Shown here: piece by piece, positions 1-7,419 of the stretch
Numbering within the stretch: position 1 is the stretch's first letter
Layout of the letters: each line of letters opens with the position of its first letter
From: Jiangella alba
GTDB taxonomy: Bacteria > Actinomycetota > Actinomycetes > Jiangellales > Jiangellaceae
Assembly (NCBI RefSeq): GCF_900106035.1
Contig: NZ_FNUC01000004.1
Coordinates: 1,302,001 to 1,366,000 of the forward strand
DNA: 64,000 nucleotides
Direction: 5' to 3'
Program-made: the position numbers and the translations under genes
Notes under the pieces: model-generated
What the model was told of the DNA's origin: nothing
The model's database searches: none
The model's input: only the letters and a program-made list of their open reading frames with translations

Positions 1-308
1 CCGCTGGCGCCGGCCCGGAGCGCGTCGTACACGTACTCGTCGAGGTCGAACGTGGTGAGCACGAGCACGCGGGCGTCGGTCTCGCGGCAGATCGTGGTGG
101 CCGCCTCGATGCCGTCCATGTGCGGCATCCGGACGTCCATCAGCACGACGTCGGGGTGCAGCTCGCGCGCGGCGGCGACGGCCTTGACGCCGTCCTCGGC
201 CTCGCCCACGACCGCGATGTCGGGCTGGACGTCGAGGATCATCGCGAAGCCGCCGCGCACCAGCGCCTGGTCGTCGGCGATCAGCACGCGGATGGTCGGG
301 TCGGGCAC
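1..308 (-). CDS. NarL/LuxR-type response regulator, N-terminal receiver part (cut by window edge)
   Basis: Receiver domain of a two-component response regulator; only about 102 N-terminal residues lie inside the window and the expected LuxR-type DNA-binding end is lost beyond base 1. Visible motifs are the acidic pair in VLIADDQ, the phospho-acceptor Asp in VLMDVRMP, and the switch Thr region VLTTFD. The GTG start at 308 lies 3 bp after the stop of the upstream sensor kinase gene, so the two are co-transcribed and form a cognate pair. The kinase is of the HisKA_3 class, which normally pairs with NarL-type regulators; that class assignment for the missing part is inference. Confidence 0.9.
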   Translation of the reverse strand, partial: MPDPTIRVLIADDQALVRGGFAMILDVQPDIAVVGEAEDGVKAVAAARELHPDVVLMDVRMPHMDGIEAATTICRETDARVLVLTTFDLDEYVYDALRAGAS

Positions 309-311
309 GCC

Positions 312-1469
312 CTAATACAAGCGCAGGGAGGCCGTGACGCGAAAGCCCACGCCGCCGGGGCCCGGCCCCGTGTCGAGCGTCCCGCCCGCCGCGGCGACCC
401 GTTCGCGCATGCCGATCAGGCCGTGCCCGCCGCCGTTGGACGACGGCCTGCCGGGCCCGCTCGCCGGGCCGCCGCCGTCGTCGGCCACCTCGATGCGCAG
501 CAGGTCGTCGGCCCAGGTCAGCCGCACGTCGACGCGCCCGGCGGCGGCGTGTTTGACGGTGTTCGTCAGCGACTCCTGGACGATGCGGTACGCCGTCGTC
601 GCGACGTCGGCGGGGACCGGACGCGGCGCGCCGTCCTCGCTGAGCGTCGCCGTCAGCCCCGCGTCGCCGACCCGCTGGACCAGTCCGGGGAGCGCGTCGA
701 GGCCGGGCTGGGGCGCGCGCTCGCCGCCGTCGTCGGTCGCGCGCAGCACGCCGAGCACCCGGCGCAGCTGGGCGAGCGCGTCGCGGGCGGTGTCGGAGAT
801 GGTATCGAACATCTGCTCCGCGCGGTCGGGGTCGTGCCGGACGGCGATCGGCCCGGCCTCGGCCTGCACCACGACCAGGCCCATCGAGTGGGCGAGGATG
901 TCGTGCACCTCGCGGGCGATGCGCTCGCGTTCGCGGGTGGCGGCGGTCTCGTGCTCCTGGGTCAGGCGCAGCGCGCGCTCCTCGAGCATCGCGATGCGGT
1001 CGCGGCGGGCCCGGGCCGCGGTGCCCAGCGCGTACGCGACGGCGAACATGATGCCGATCATGCCGAGATTCAGCGCCTCGTCGTGCGGGATGACGATCGA
1101 GACGGTGATGCCGACGGCCGTCGCCACGACCGCGATCAGCCGCTTCAGCGGCGGCGACAGCGCGGCGAACGTGTAGGTGGCGACCAGCTGCGCCGCCGGC
1201 ACGTCGGACAGCACGTCCGCGCTGGCCAGCACGGTCGTCGACAGGCCGGTGATGGCGGCGACGGCGAACGGGTACTGGCGGCGCCACAGCAGCGGCAGCG
1301 CGTTGACCGACGCCGCCAGCGGCACCCACCAGGCCAGCTTGTCGGCCACCCCGGCGTTGAAGATGACGTAGAGCGCGCAGGCGGCCGCGATGGTGGCGTC
1401 GACGGCGACCGGCGGCAGGCCGCGCGCCCACGCCGCCAGTCGCTCGCCGTACTCGTTGAGTCGCGCCAC
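312..1469 (-). CDS. Sensor histidine kinase, NarL/DesK type (HisKA_3)
   Basis: Membrane sensor kinase of about 385 aa. The N-terminal 150 residues form several hydrophobic segments, followed by a short coiled stretch and the HisKA_3 dimerization motif (RERERIAREVHDILAHSMG, His being the phosphorylation site) and a HATPase_c domain (QESLTNTVKHA N-box, later GHGLIGMRERV). It probably autophosphorylates and passes phosphate to the response regulator encoded just downstream. I chose GTG 1469 (protein start VARLNEYGERL) because the residues encoded upstream in the same frame look non-coding; a longer start up to 1640 is possible. Ligand unknown. Confidence 0.93.
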   Translation of the reverse strand: MARLNEYGERLAAWARGLPPVAVDATIAAACALYVIFNAGVADKLAWWVPLAASVNALPLLWRRQYPFAVAAITGLSTTVLASADVLSDVPAAQLVATYTFAALSPPLKRLIAVVATAVGITVSIVIPHDEALNLGMIGIMFAVAYALGTAARARRDRIAMLEERALRLTQEHETAATRERERIAREVHDILAHSMGLVVVQAEAGPIAVRHDPDRAEQMFDTISDTARDALAQLRRVLGVLRATDDGGERAPQPGLDALPGLVQRVGDAGLTATLSEDGAPRPVPADVATTAYRIVQESLTNTVKHAAAGRVDVRLTWADDLLRIEVADDGGGPASGPGRPSSNGGGHGLIGMRERVAAAGGTLDTGPGPGGVGFRVTASLRLY

Positions 1470-1593
1470 CTGCCCAGTATCGGCGCCGGCCACCGGCGGC
1501 GTCCTCACTCCCAGGAGCGAGAATCCGTCGCCGAGCCACCTCTGGACGGAAGTCTTCGCTCCGCGATCTGCACGCCGGGCACACCCGGACCGG

Positions 1594-1794
1594 GTGACGC
1601 TTCTGGTCGGCAGCGAGTTCTCCCACACCGCTCCCGGCATCGTCCTCGGACCTCGGTCGTTCCCCGGCTACCTCGGTGAACTCATCGAGCACTACGACGC
1701 GGAGGGCGAGCACGGCTGCTTCGTGTTCACCTTCGCCGTGCCCGATGTCCCGCATCACGACGATCCTCGTCTCGACCTCGACAAGGCCGGGTGA
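1594..1794 (+). CDS. Small open frame or gene remnant upstream of hen1
   Basis: A 66-residue frame from GTG 1594 to TGA 1794 with strongly GC-ending codons and protein-like composition (for example GELIEHYDAEGEHGCFVFTF and PHHDDPRLDLDKAG). I do not recognise it. It ends 43 bp before hen1 and starts 125 bp after the divergent kinase gene. It could be a small gene, a leader cistron for hen1, or the 3' remnant of a larger gene whose 5' end is gone. No clear ribosome binding site is visible. Confidence 0.35.
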   Translation: MTLLVGSEFSHTAPGIVLGPRSFPGYLGELIEHYDAEGEHGCFVFTFAVPDVPHHDDPRLDLDKAG

Positions 1795-1837
1795 AAATCA
1801 CCTCGTCGCGGAGTATCCCGGCGGCGACAATGGTCCG

Positions 1838-3235
1838 GTGCTGCTGACCCTGACCTCGACCGCCGCCCACGCCAGCGACCTCGGCTACCTGCTGCACAAA
1901 CATCCCGAGCGGGTCCAGCGCTTCGAGCTGAGCGTCGGCGTCGCGCACGTCTTCTACCCGGAGGCGACCGACGAGCGGTGCACGGTGGCGCTGCTGCTCG
2001 AGGTCGACCCGATCGGGCTGGTGCGCGGACGGCGGTTCGGCGGCGACGCGCTGAGCCTCGCGCAGTACGTCAACGACCGGCCGTACGCGGCGTCGTCGAT
2101 GCTGTCGGTGGCGCTGGGCCGGGTGTTCGGGTCGGCGCTGAAGGGCCGCTGCGACGCACGGCCTGAGCTGGTCGGCGTGCCGCTGCCGCTCGAGGTGCAC
2201 GTCCCGGCGCTGCCGTCGCGAGGCGGAGCCGACGTCGTCGCCGGGCTGTTCGAGCCGCTCGGCTGGACGGTCGACGCGCAGGTGCGGCCGCTGGACCCGG
2301 AGCTGCCCGCGTGGGGCGACTCCCGCTACGCCGACGTGACGTTGCGCGGCACCCTGCCGCTGGACCAGGCGCTGTCGCACCTCTACGTGCTGCTGCCGGT
2401 GCTCGACGGCGCGAAGCACTACTGGGTGAGCAGCGACGAGGTCGACAAACTGATCCGCACCGGCGGCTCCTGGCTGGCGCAGCACCCGCGGCGCGACTCC
2501 ATCGTCACGCGCTACCTCGCGCACAAGCGCGGCTTCGTCGCCGACGCGCTGGCCCGTCTCACCGAGCTGGACGACTCCGCGCCGGAGGAGGTCGCCGAGG
2601 AGTTCGATCCGCCGGCGGCGGTCTCGTTGGCGACGCTGCGCAGGACGGCCGTCGTCGAGCAGTTGCGAACGGCCGGCGCGCACCGCGTCGTCGACCTCGG
2701 CTGCGGTGAGGGCGCGCTGCTGCGCGAGCTGCTGGCCGACCTGTCGTTCACGGAGATCGTCGGCGCCGACGTCGCGCCGCGGGTGCTGGAGAAGGCGGCC
2801 GACCGGCTCCGGCTCGACCGCATGGGCGATCGCCAGCGAGCCCGCATCACGCTGCTGCAGTCGTCGGTCACCTACCGCGACGACCGCCTGGCCGGCTTCG
2901 ACGCCGTCGTGCTCATGGAGGTGGTCGAGCACGTCGACCCGGACCGCCTGCCCGACCTCGAGCGGACGGTGTTCGGGCACGCGCGGCCGCGCGCGGTCGT
3001 CGTCACCACCCCGAACTCCGAGTACAACGTGCTGTTCCCGGGGATGGACGCGGGCGCGCTGCGGCACCAGGACCACCGGTTCGAGTGGACCCGGGCCGAG
3101 TTCGCCGACTGGGCGTCGCGGGTCGCGGCCGTGCACGGGTACACCGTCGCGTTCGCGCCCGTCGGCGAGGCCGATCCCGACGCCGGCCCGCCGACCCAGC
3201 TGGCCGTCTTCACCCGGACGGAGGCACCGGCATGA
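1838..3235 (+). CDS. hen1: 3' terminal RNA ribose 2'-O-methyltransferase Hen1
   Basis: Bacterial Hen1, 465 aa, the usual length. It methylates the 2'-OH of the 3' terminal nucleotide at a cleaved RNA end before ligation, so the repaired RNA resists being cut again. The N-terminal half has the bacterial Hen1 signature (DLGYLLHKHPERVQ, AHVFYPEA); the C-terminal half is a Rossmann SAM methyltransferase (VVDLGCGEGALLRELL) with the metal-binding EVVEHVD segment and TPNSEYN. GTG 1838 gives the family-type start VLLTLTSTAAHASDLGYLL; no strong ribosome binding site precedes it. Its TGA overlaps the Pnkp ATG (ATGA), indicating a two-gene RNA repair operon. Confidence 0.95.
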   Translation: MLLTLTSTAAHASDLGYLLHKHPERVQRFELSVGVAHVFYPEATDERCTVALLLEVDPIGLVRGRRFGGDALSLAQYVNDRPYAASSMLSVALGRVFGSALKGRCDARPELVGVPLPLEVHVPALPSRGGADVVAGLFEPLGWTVDAQVRPLDPELPAWGDSRYADVTLRGTLPLDQALSHLYVLLPVLDGAKHYWVSSDEVDKLIRTGGSWLAQHPRRDSIVTRYLAHKRGFVADALARLTELDDSAPEEVAEEFDPPAAVSLATLRRTAVVEQLRTAGAHRVVDLGCGEGALLRELLADLSFTEIVGADVAPRVLEKAADRLRLDRMGDRQRARITLLQSSVTYRDDRLAGFDAVVLMEVVEHVDPDRLPDLERTVFGHARPRAVVVTTPNSEYNVLFPGMDAGALRHQDHRFEWTRAEFADWASRVAAVHGYTVAFAPVGEADPDAGPPTQLAVFTRTEAPA

Positions 3236-5780
3236 GCACGTCCATCGCCATCCCGCAGCTGTCACTCGTCGCGCTGGTCGGCGTGTCCGGGTCCGGCAAG
3301 TCGACCTTCGCCGCCCAGCACTTCGGCCGGTTCGAGGTGGTGTCCAGCGACTTCTGCCGCGGCCTCGTCGCCGACGACGAGAACGACCAGACCGTCAGCG
3401 GCGACGCGTTCGACGTCCTGTACTACATCGCCGGGAAGCGGCTGGCCGGCGGCCGGCTCACCGTCGTCGACGCCACCAACGTGCAGCGCGACGCCCGGCG
3501 CAAGATCGTCGACCTCGCCAAGGCGCACGACGTGCTGCCGGTCGCGATCGTCCTCGACCTCCCCGAGAGCGTGTGCGTCGAGCGCAACCGCGAGCGCCCC
3601 GACCGCGACTTCGGGCCGCACGTCGTCCGGCGCCAGCGCGACCAGCTGCGCCGGTCGCTGCGCGGACTGGCGAAAGAGGGCTTCCGGCAGGTGCACGTCC
3701 TGCGCTCGATCGACGAGATCGAGTCGGTGACGATCACGCGGGAGCGGCTGTACAACGACCGCCGCGACGAGCACGGCCCGTTCGACGTCATCGGCGACGT
3801 GCACGGCTGCCGGGCCGAGTTGGAGGCGCTGCTCGACCGCCTCGGCTACGCCCTGGTGCGCGACGACGCCGGCCGCGCCGTCGACGCCGTCCACCCCGAG
3901 GGACGGCGGGTGGTCTTCCTCGGCGACCTCGTCGACCGCGGCCCCGACAGCCCGGGCGTCCTGCGGCTGGCCATGGGCATGACGGCGGCCGGGCACGCGC
4001 TCGCCGTCCCCGGCAACCACGAGCACAAGCTGATCCGCGCCCTCGACGGCAAGCAGGTGAAGGTCGGGCACGGACTGGCCGAGACGCTGGCCCAGTTGAA
4101 GGCCGAGCCGCCGGAGTTCACCGTCGCGGTGCGCGAGTGGTGCCGCGGCCTGGTCTCGCACCTCGTCCTCGACGACGCGAAGCTCGTGGTCGCGCACGCG
4201 GGACTCAAGGAGGCCTACCACGGACGCGCGTCCGGGCGGGTCCGCTCGTTCGCGCTCTACGGCGACACCACCGGCGAGACCGACGAGTTCGGCCTGCCGG
4301 TCCGCTACCCGTGGGCGAACGAGTACCGCGGCCGCGCGATGGTGCTGTACGGGCACACGCCGACGCCGGAGCCCGAGTGGGTCAACAACACGATGTGCCT
4401 CGACACCGGCTGCGTGTTCGGCGGGCACCTCACCGCGCTGCGCTACCCGAGCGCGAGGTCGTGCAGGTGCCGGCCGAGCGGGTCTGGTACGAGCCGGTCA
4501 AGCCGCTGGCGGCGCCGTCGCCGTCGCCCGGCCGTGGCGGCGACGAGCTCGACCTCACCGACGTGCTCGGCAAGCGCGTCGTCGAGACCGCGCACCACGG
4601 CCGGGTCTCGGTGCGGGCCGAGAACGCGGCCGGCGCGCTGGAGGTCATGAGCCGGTTCGCGCTGCATCCGCGCTGGCTGCCGTACCTGCCGCCGACCATG
4701 GCGCCGGTCGCCACGTCGCCGCTGCCGGACGTCCTGGAGCACCCGGCCGAGGCGTTCGCGGCGTTCGCCGCCGACGGCGTCGACCAGGTGGTGTGCGAGG
4801 AGAAGCACATGGGTTCGCGCGCCGTCGTGCTGGTCTGCCGCGACCAGGCGGCGGCCACGCGCCGGTTCGGCGCGCCGGCCGGCGAGACGGGCGCGGTGTA
4901 CACGCGGACGGGGCGGTCGTTCTTCTCCTCGTCTCTGACGGCGATCCTGCTGGACCGGGTGCGTGCGGCCGTCGACGGCGCCGGGCTGTGGGACGAGCTC
5001 GGGACCGACTGGCTGCTGCTCGACGCCGAACTGCTGCCGTGGTCGGCGAAGGCCGAGGCGTTGCTGCGCGGCCAGTACGCCTCCGTCGGCGCGGCGGCGC
5101 GGTCGGCGCTGCCCGCGGCGGCGTCGGCCTTGTCGCTCGCGGCGTCGCGCGGTCTCGACGTCGGGGCCCTGCTCACGCGGATGACGGCGCGCTCGGCGAA
5201 CGCGGCGGCCTTCACCGACGCGTACCGGCGCTACGTCTGGCCGGTCGACGGGCTCGACGGCGTGCAGCTGGCGCCGTTCCAGCTGCTCGCGTCGGAGGGT
5301 GCGACCTGGCACGACCGGCCGCACCTGTGGCACCTGGGGCTGGCCGACCGCCTGGTCGCCGCCGACCCCGTCCTGTTCCGGCCCACCCGGCGCCTGGAGG
5401 TCGCCCCGTCCGCGCCGTCGTCCGTCGCGGCCGGGGTCGACTGGTGGTCGGCGCTCACCGACGGCGGCGGCGAAGGGATGGTCGTCAAGCCGGCCGCCAA
5501 CCTCACCCGCGGCGCGAAGGGGCTGGTGCAGCCGGGGCTCAAGGTGCGCGGGCGCGAGTACCTGCGCCTCATCTACGGGCCCGACTACACGCTGCCGGTG
5601 CACCTGGAGCGGCTGAAGGACCGCGGGCTCGGGCACAAGCGGTCACTGGCGCTGCGGGAGTACGCGCTCGGGCTGGAGTCGCTGGAGCGGCTGGCCCGGT
5701 CCGAGCCGCTGTGGCGGGTGCACGAGCCGGTGTTCGCCGTGCTGGCGCTGGAATCGGAGCCGGTCGACCCGCGACTGTAG
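3232..5780 (+). pseudogene. pnkp: Bacterial polynucleotide kinase-phosphatase Pnkp, frame broken by a 1-base loss near 4449
   Basis: About 849 codons over two frames. Order: 5' kinase (P-loop GVSGSGKST at residues 17-25, DATN), binuclear metallophosphatase from about residue 183 (GDVHGC, GDLVDRGPDS, PGNHEHK, VVAHAGL, YGHTPTPEPEWVNNT), and C-terminal nucleotidyltransferase (ligase-like) domain with Lys in EEKHMGSRA near residue 524. The frame from ATG 3232 runs correctly to CLDTGCVFGGHLTALRYP, then must shift: bases 4441-4455 read correctly as PEREVVQVPAERVW only if one G is added after base 4449. Both halves are otherwise intact and well conserved, so this is either a recent mutation, a sequencing error, or less likely recoding. 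Overlaps hen1 by ATGA. Confidence 0.93.
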
Positions 5781-5797
5781 AGCGCCCGAATAAAAGG

Positions 5798-5826
5798 TTG
5801 CCGTGGACATAGTGTCCACGTACAGT
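5798..5826 (+). promoter_or_regulatory. Promoter with palindromic operator in the -35/-10 spacer of the MarR gene
   Basis: TTGCCG (5798-5803), a 17-bp spacer and TACAGT (5821-5826) fit a vegetative promoter. The spacer and -35 edge are filled by a perfect palindrome, CGTGGACA-TAG-TGTCCACG (5802-5820, 8-bp arms). The predicted transcription start falls at about 5833-5834, the start codon of the MarR-type gene, so the mRNA would be leaderless. The site is well placed for autorepression by the encoded MarR protein; this role is inference. Confidence 0.65.
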
Positions 5827-5833
5827 TTTTCGG

Positions 5834-6298
5834 GTGATGAAGAAGGACCCGACCGCCGGCTACCTCGTCTGGCGGCTCGCGACCAAGTGGGGCGCGCTGC
5901 TCGACCGCACGCTCGCTCCGTTCGGGCTCACCCAGGCGCAGTTCTCCGTGCTCGCCACCCTCTACGGCGTCACGCGGGCCGGCGGGAAGCCGAGCCAGCG
6001 GGAACTGTCCGACCACACCGGGCTCGACCCCGTCTTCGTCTCCAAGCTGGTCCGCACGCTCGAGGGCAACGAGCTGCTGCTCCGCACCGCCGACCCGGCC
6101 GACTCCCGCGCCGTCCGGCTCGCCCTCACCGATCATGGCGCCGAAGTCATCGAAGCCGCCGGCGCCCGCGTCATGACGCTGCAGAACCAGCTCGCCGAGC
6201 CGCTCGGCGGGCGCGACAGCGAACGGACCCGCGAGTTCGTCGCCACCCTCACGACGTTGCTCGACGCACCGCCGCCCGACCTCGGGAGGACCCCGTGA
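5834..6298 (+). CDS. MarR family transcriptional regulator
   Basis: A 154-aa winged-helix regulator with the standard MarR layout: N-terminal dimer helix (GYLVWRLATKWGALLDRTL), central winged helix (LTQAQFSVLATLY, PSQRELSDHTGLDPVFVSKLVRTLE) and the wing motif (ADPADSRAVRLALTDHG). GTG 5834 is directly followed by ATG 5837; either can start the protein, and a leaderless mRNA is likely. It overlaps the next gene by GTGA, so both are made from one transcript. It probably binds the palindrome at 5802-5820. Confidence 0.92.
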   Translation: MMKKDPTAGYLVWRLATKWGALLDRTLAPFGLTQAQFSVLATLYGVTRAGGKPSQRELSDHTGLDPVFVSKLVRTLEGNELLLRTADPADSRAVRLALTDHGAEVIEAAGARVMTLQNQLAEPLGGRDSERTREFVATLTTLLDAPPPDLGRTP

Positions 6299-6729
6299 TC
6301 ATCACCCCGCTCGTCGGCGTCGACATCGGCGCCGCGGCCAAGGCCATCCACTCCCTCCTCGGCGTCGTCCTCGACACCAAGGGCGTCACGCTCGCCGAGT
6401 GGGTCGCGCTGCGCACCCTGGGCACCGCGCCGGACCGGGTGTCGCAGCCGTCCCTGCGCGACGGCCTCGTCCTGGCGCTCGACATCGACCCTGTCGAGGC
6501 CACGGCGGTGCTCTGCTCGCTGGAGGAGCGCGGGCTGCTGGCGTACGACCGCTTCGAGCAGATCGGCCTGACGGCCGACGGCCGCGCCCAGTACGACGAC
6601 TTGTACGCGAGCGTGGTCGGGGTGACGGCGCAGGTGTACGCGGGCATCGACACCGCCGAACTGGCGACGACGCGGCGGGTGCTCGCCACGGTGGCCGCTC
6701 GGGCGACGGAGCTGCGGGCCGAGTTCTAG
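6295..6729 (+). CDS. MarR-like winged-helix protein, translationally coupled partner
   Basis: A 144-aa protein starting at GTG 6295 that overlaps the preceding MarR stop by 4 bp. It has a MarR-like layout: an N-terminal helix (AAAKAIHSLLGVVLDTKGVTLAEWVALRTL), an inner region matching helix-turn-helix plus wing (DIDPVEATAVLCSLEERGLLAYD, LTADGRAQYDDLY) and a C-terminal dimer helix ending ATELRAEF. The recognition helix is less typical than in its neighbour. The tight coupling suggests a partner or heterodimer subunit; the function is unknown. Confidence 0.8.
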   Translation: MIITPLVGVDIGAAAKAIHSLLGVVLDTKGVTLAEWVALRTLGTAPDRVSQPSLRDGLVLALDIDPVEATAVLCSLEERGLLAYDRFEQIGLTADGRAQYDDLYASVVGVTAQVYAGIDTAELATTRRVLATVAARATELRAEF

Positions 6730-6770
6730 TCGCGCCGGGCACCCGTTCGTTGGTTCGTACCGTCGCGCCT

Positions 6771-6900
6771 GCCCCCTGCTGCTTCCAGTGTCGGGGGCGC
6801 GGGCGGCCGCCTCAAGCGGACCTCTTGTGTTGGCGCTTCGCGCGGCAGGAGACCGCTTGACCCGGCCGCCCGCGCCCCCGTTCAAGCAGCGTCAGGGGGC
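6771..6900. repeat. Long imperfect palindrome (cruciform-type element)
   Basis: Inner arms 6792-6819 and 6853-6880 are 28 bp each with only two mismatches and enclose 33 bp. Outer arms GCCCCCTG (6771-6778) and CAGGGGGC (6893-6900) plus CTGCTT/AAGCAG extend the pairing across about 130 bp. It lies 41 bp past the MarR-like gene and could act as a terminator, but it is far larger than one and has no T tract. No coding sequence is visible in it. Confidence 0.75.
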
Positions 6901-7022
6901 CGGCCGAACAATGGGCCCGGCTCTCCTGCTCGCTGTGCTCCTGGTCCGCTGGCCGCTCACGGGCCGCTTCGGGTGTGGCGACCGGCTCCGCTGGGGGTTG
7001 CGCTTCGCTGGCCGCTGCTGCT

Positions 7023-7081
7023 CCAAGATCATCCAGGTTCTGGGGCGTGATAGCACCCCAAAGCCTGGACGATCATGGTCA
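7023..7081. repeat. Imperfect inverted repeat, hairpin
   Basis: Core arms 7027-7045 and 7056-7074 are 19 nt with three mismatches, separated by a 10-nt loop (CGTGATAGCA). Partial pairing continues outward. It could form a transcription terminator on either strand or be a dispersed intergenic repeat; no T tract follows. It belongs to the same 690-bp gene-free stretch as the palindromes on either side. Confidence 0.65.
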
Positions 7082-7163
7082 GCAACTGGCCAAGACCTGG
7101 CGAGGTGGGGTGGGACCGAAGCGGCGTCGCGTGGGGGTAGGTATGACCCGCCCCTCTAGGGAG

Positions 7164-7188
7164 GGTGCCCACCCTACGGGCGGGCACC
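7164..7188. repeat. Short palindromic repeat sharing 18 bp with an insertion in a WYL gene
   Basis: Arms GGTGCCCACCC (7164-7174) and GGGCGGGCACC (7178-7188) differ at one base and enclose TAC. The 18-mer CCCACCCTACGGGCGGGC (7168-7185) recurs exactly at 49953-49970, inside the second WYL regulator gene, where the flanks are also partly similar. This points to a dispersed palindromic element. Confidence 0.7.
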
Positions 7189-7257
7189 GACAACGTCGCG
7201 CCGCACGCCGCACGCCCGCCCGCGCCACTACGCCCGCGTCGCTACGCACCCACGCTC

Positions 7258-7319
7258 GCGCCACCACGCACGCCCGCGCCACCACGCACGCCCGCGCCAC
7301 CACGCACGCCCGCGCCACC
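7258..7319. repeat. 18-bp tandem repeat, about 3.4 copies
   Basis: The unit GCGCCACCACGCACGCCC occurs at 7258-7275, 7276-7293 and 7294-7311, with a partial copy following. More diverged units are visible upstream from about 7215. On the minus strand it would encode a repeated ARACVV peptide, which I take as an artefact. Strand slippage is the likely origin. Confidence 0.85.
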
Positions 7320-7384
7320 CGCAGGTCGCATGCTCCCGGGCCCTTCGTCAGCGCCCGCGACGGCCAGTCGTGGACGCCGACTTG

Positions 7385-7404
7385 ACCTCAACAATTCTTG
7401 AGGT
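7385..7404 (+). promoter_or_regulatory. SoxR-box-like operator in the promoter of the MFS gene
   Basis: The palindrome ACCTCAA-CAATTC-TTGAGGT (7-bp perfect arms) overlaps a TTGACC -35 element at 7382-7387. The 18-bp core CCTCAA-N6-TTGAGG matches the classical SoxR box as I remember it. With the long 19-bp spacer typical of MerR-family promoters the -10 would be TCTGCT at 7407-7412. It lies 16 bp before the GTG of the exporter gene. No soxR gene is in the window, so the regulator would act in trans. Confidence 0.6.
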
Positions 7405-7419
7405 TGTCTGCTGTGGTCC

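Noticed and set aside
120..1679. Long plus-strand frame opposite the sensor kinase gene
   Set aside because: It is antisense to clear HisKA_3/HATPase coding sequence; the many similar antisense frames elsewhere were left out for the same reason.
2706..4448. Long plus-strand open frame overlapping hen1 and the first half of pnkp
   Set aside because: Its translation here is Arg/Pro/Ala-rich and unlike any protein; it is an out-of-frame shadow caused by high GC. Only the part after 4449 is real Pnkp sequence.
4441..4455. Programmed -1 frameshift in pnkp
   Set aside because: TACCCGAGC has no slippery heptamer of the X XXY YYZ type, no nearby stop and no obvious pseudoknot; a simple one-base loss explains it better.
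7079..7318. Minus-strand protein with repeated ARACVV units
   Set aside because: It arises only from the 18-bp tandem DNA repeat; there is no ribosome binding site and the rest has no protein-like character.
7258..7319. CRISPR array
   Set aside because: The 18-bp units are directly adjacent with no spacers, and no cas genes are present.
6730..7419. tRNA or structured RNA gene in the repeat-rich gap
   Set aside because: I saw no tRNA-like cloverleaf or known RNA motif; the structure is made of simple inverted repeats.
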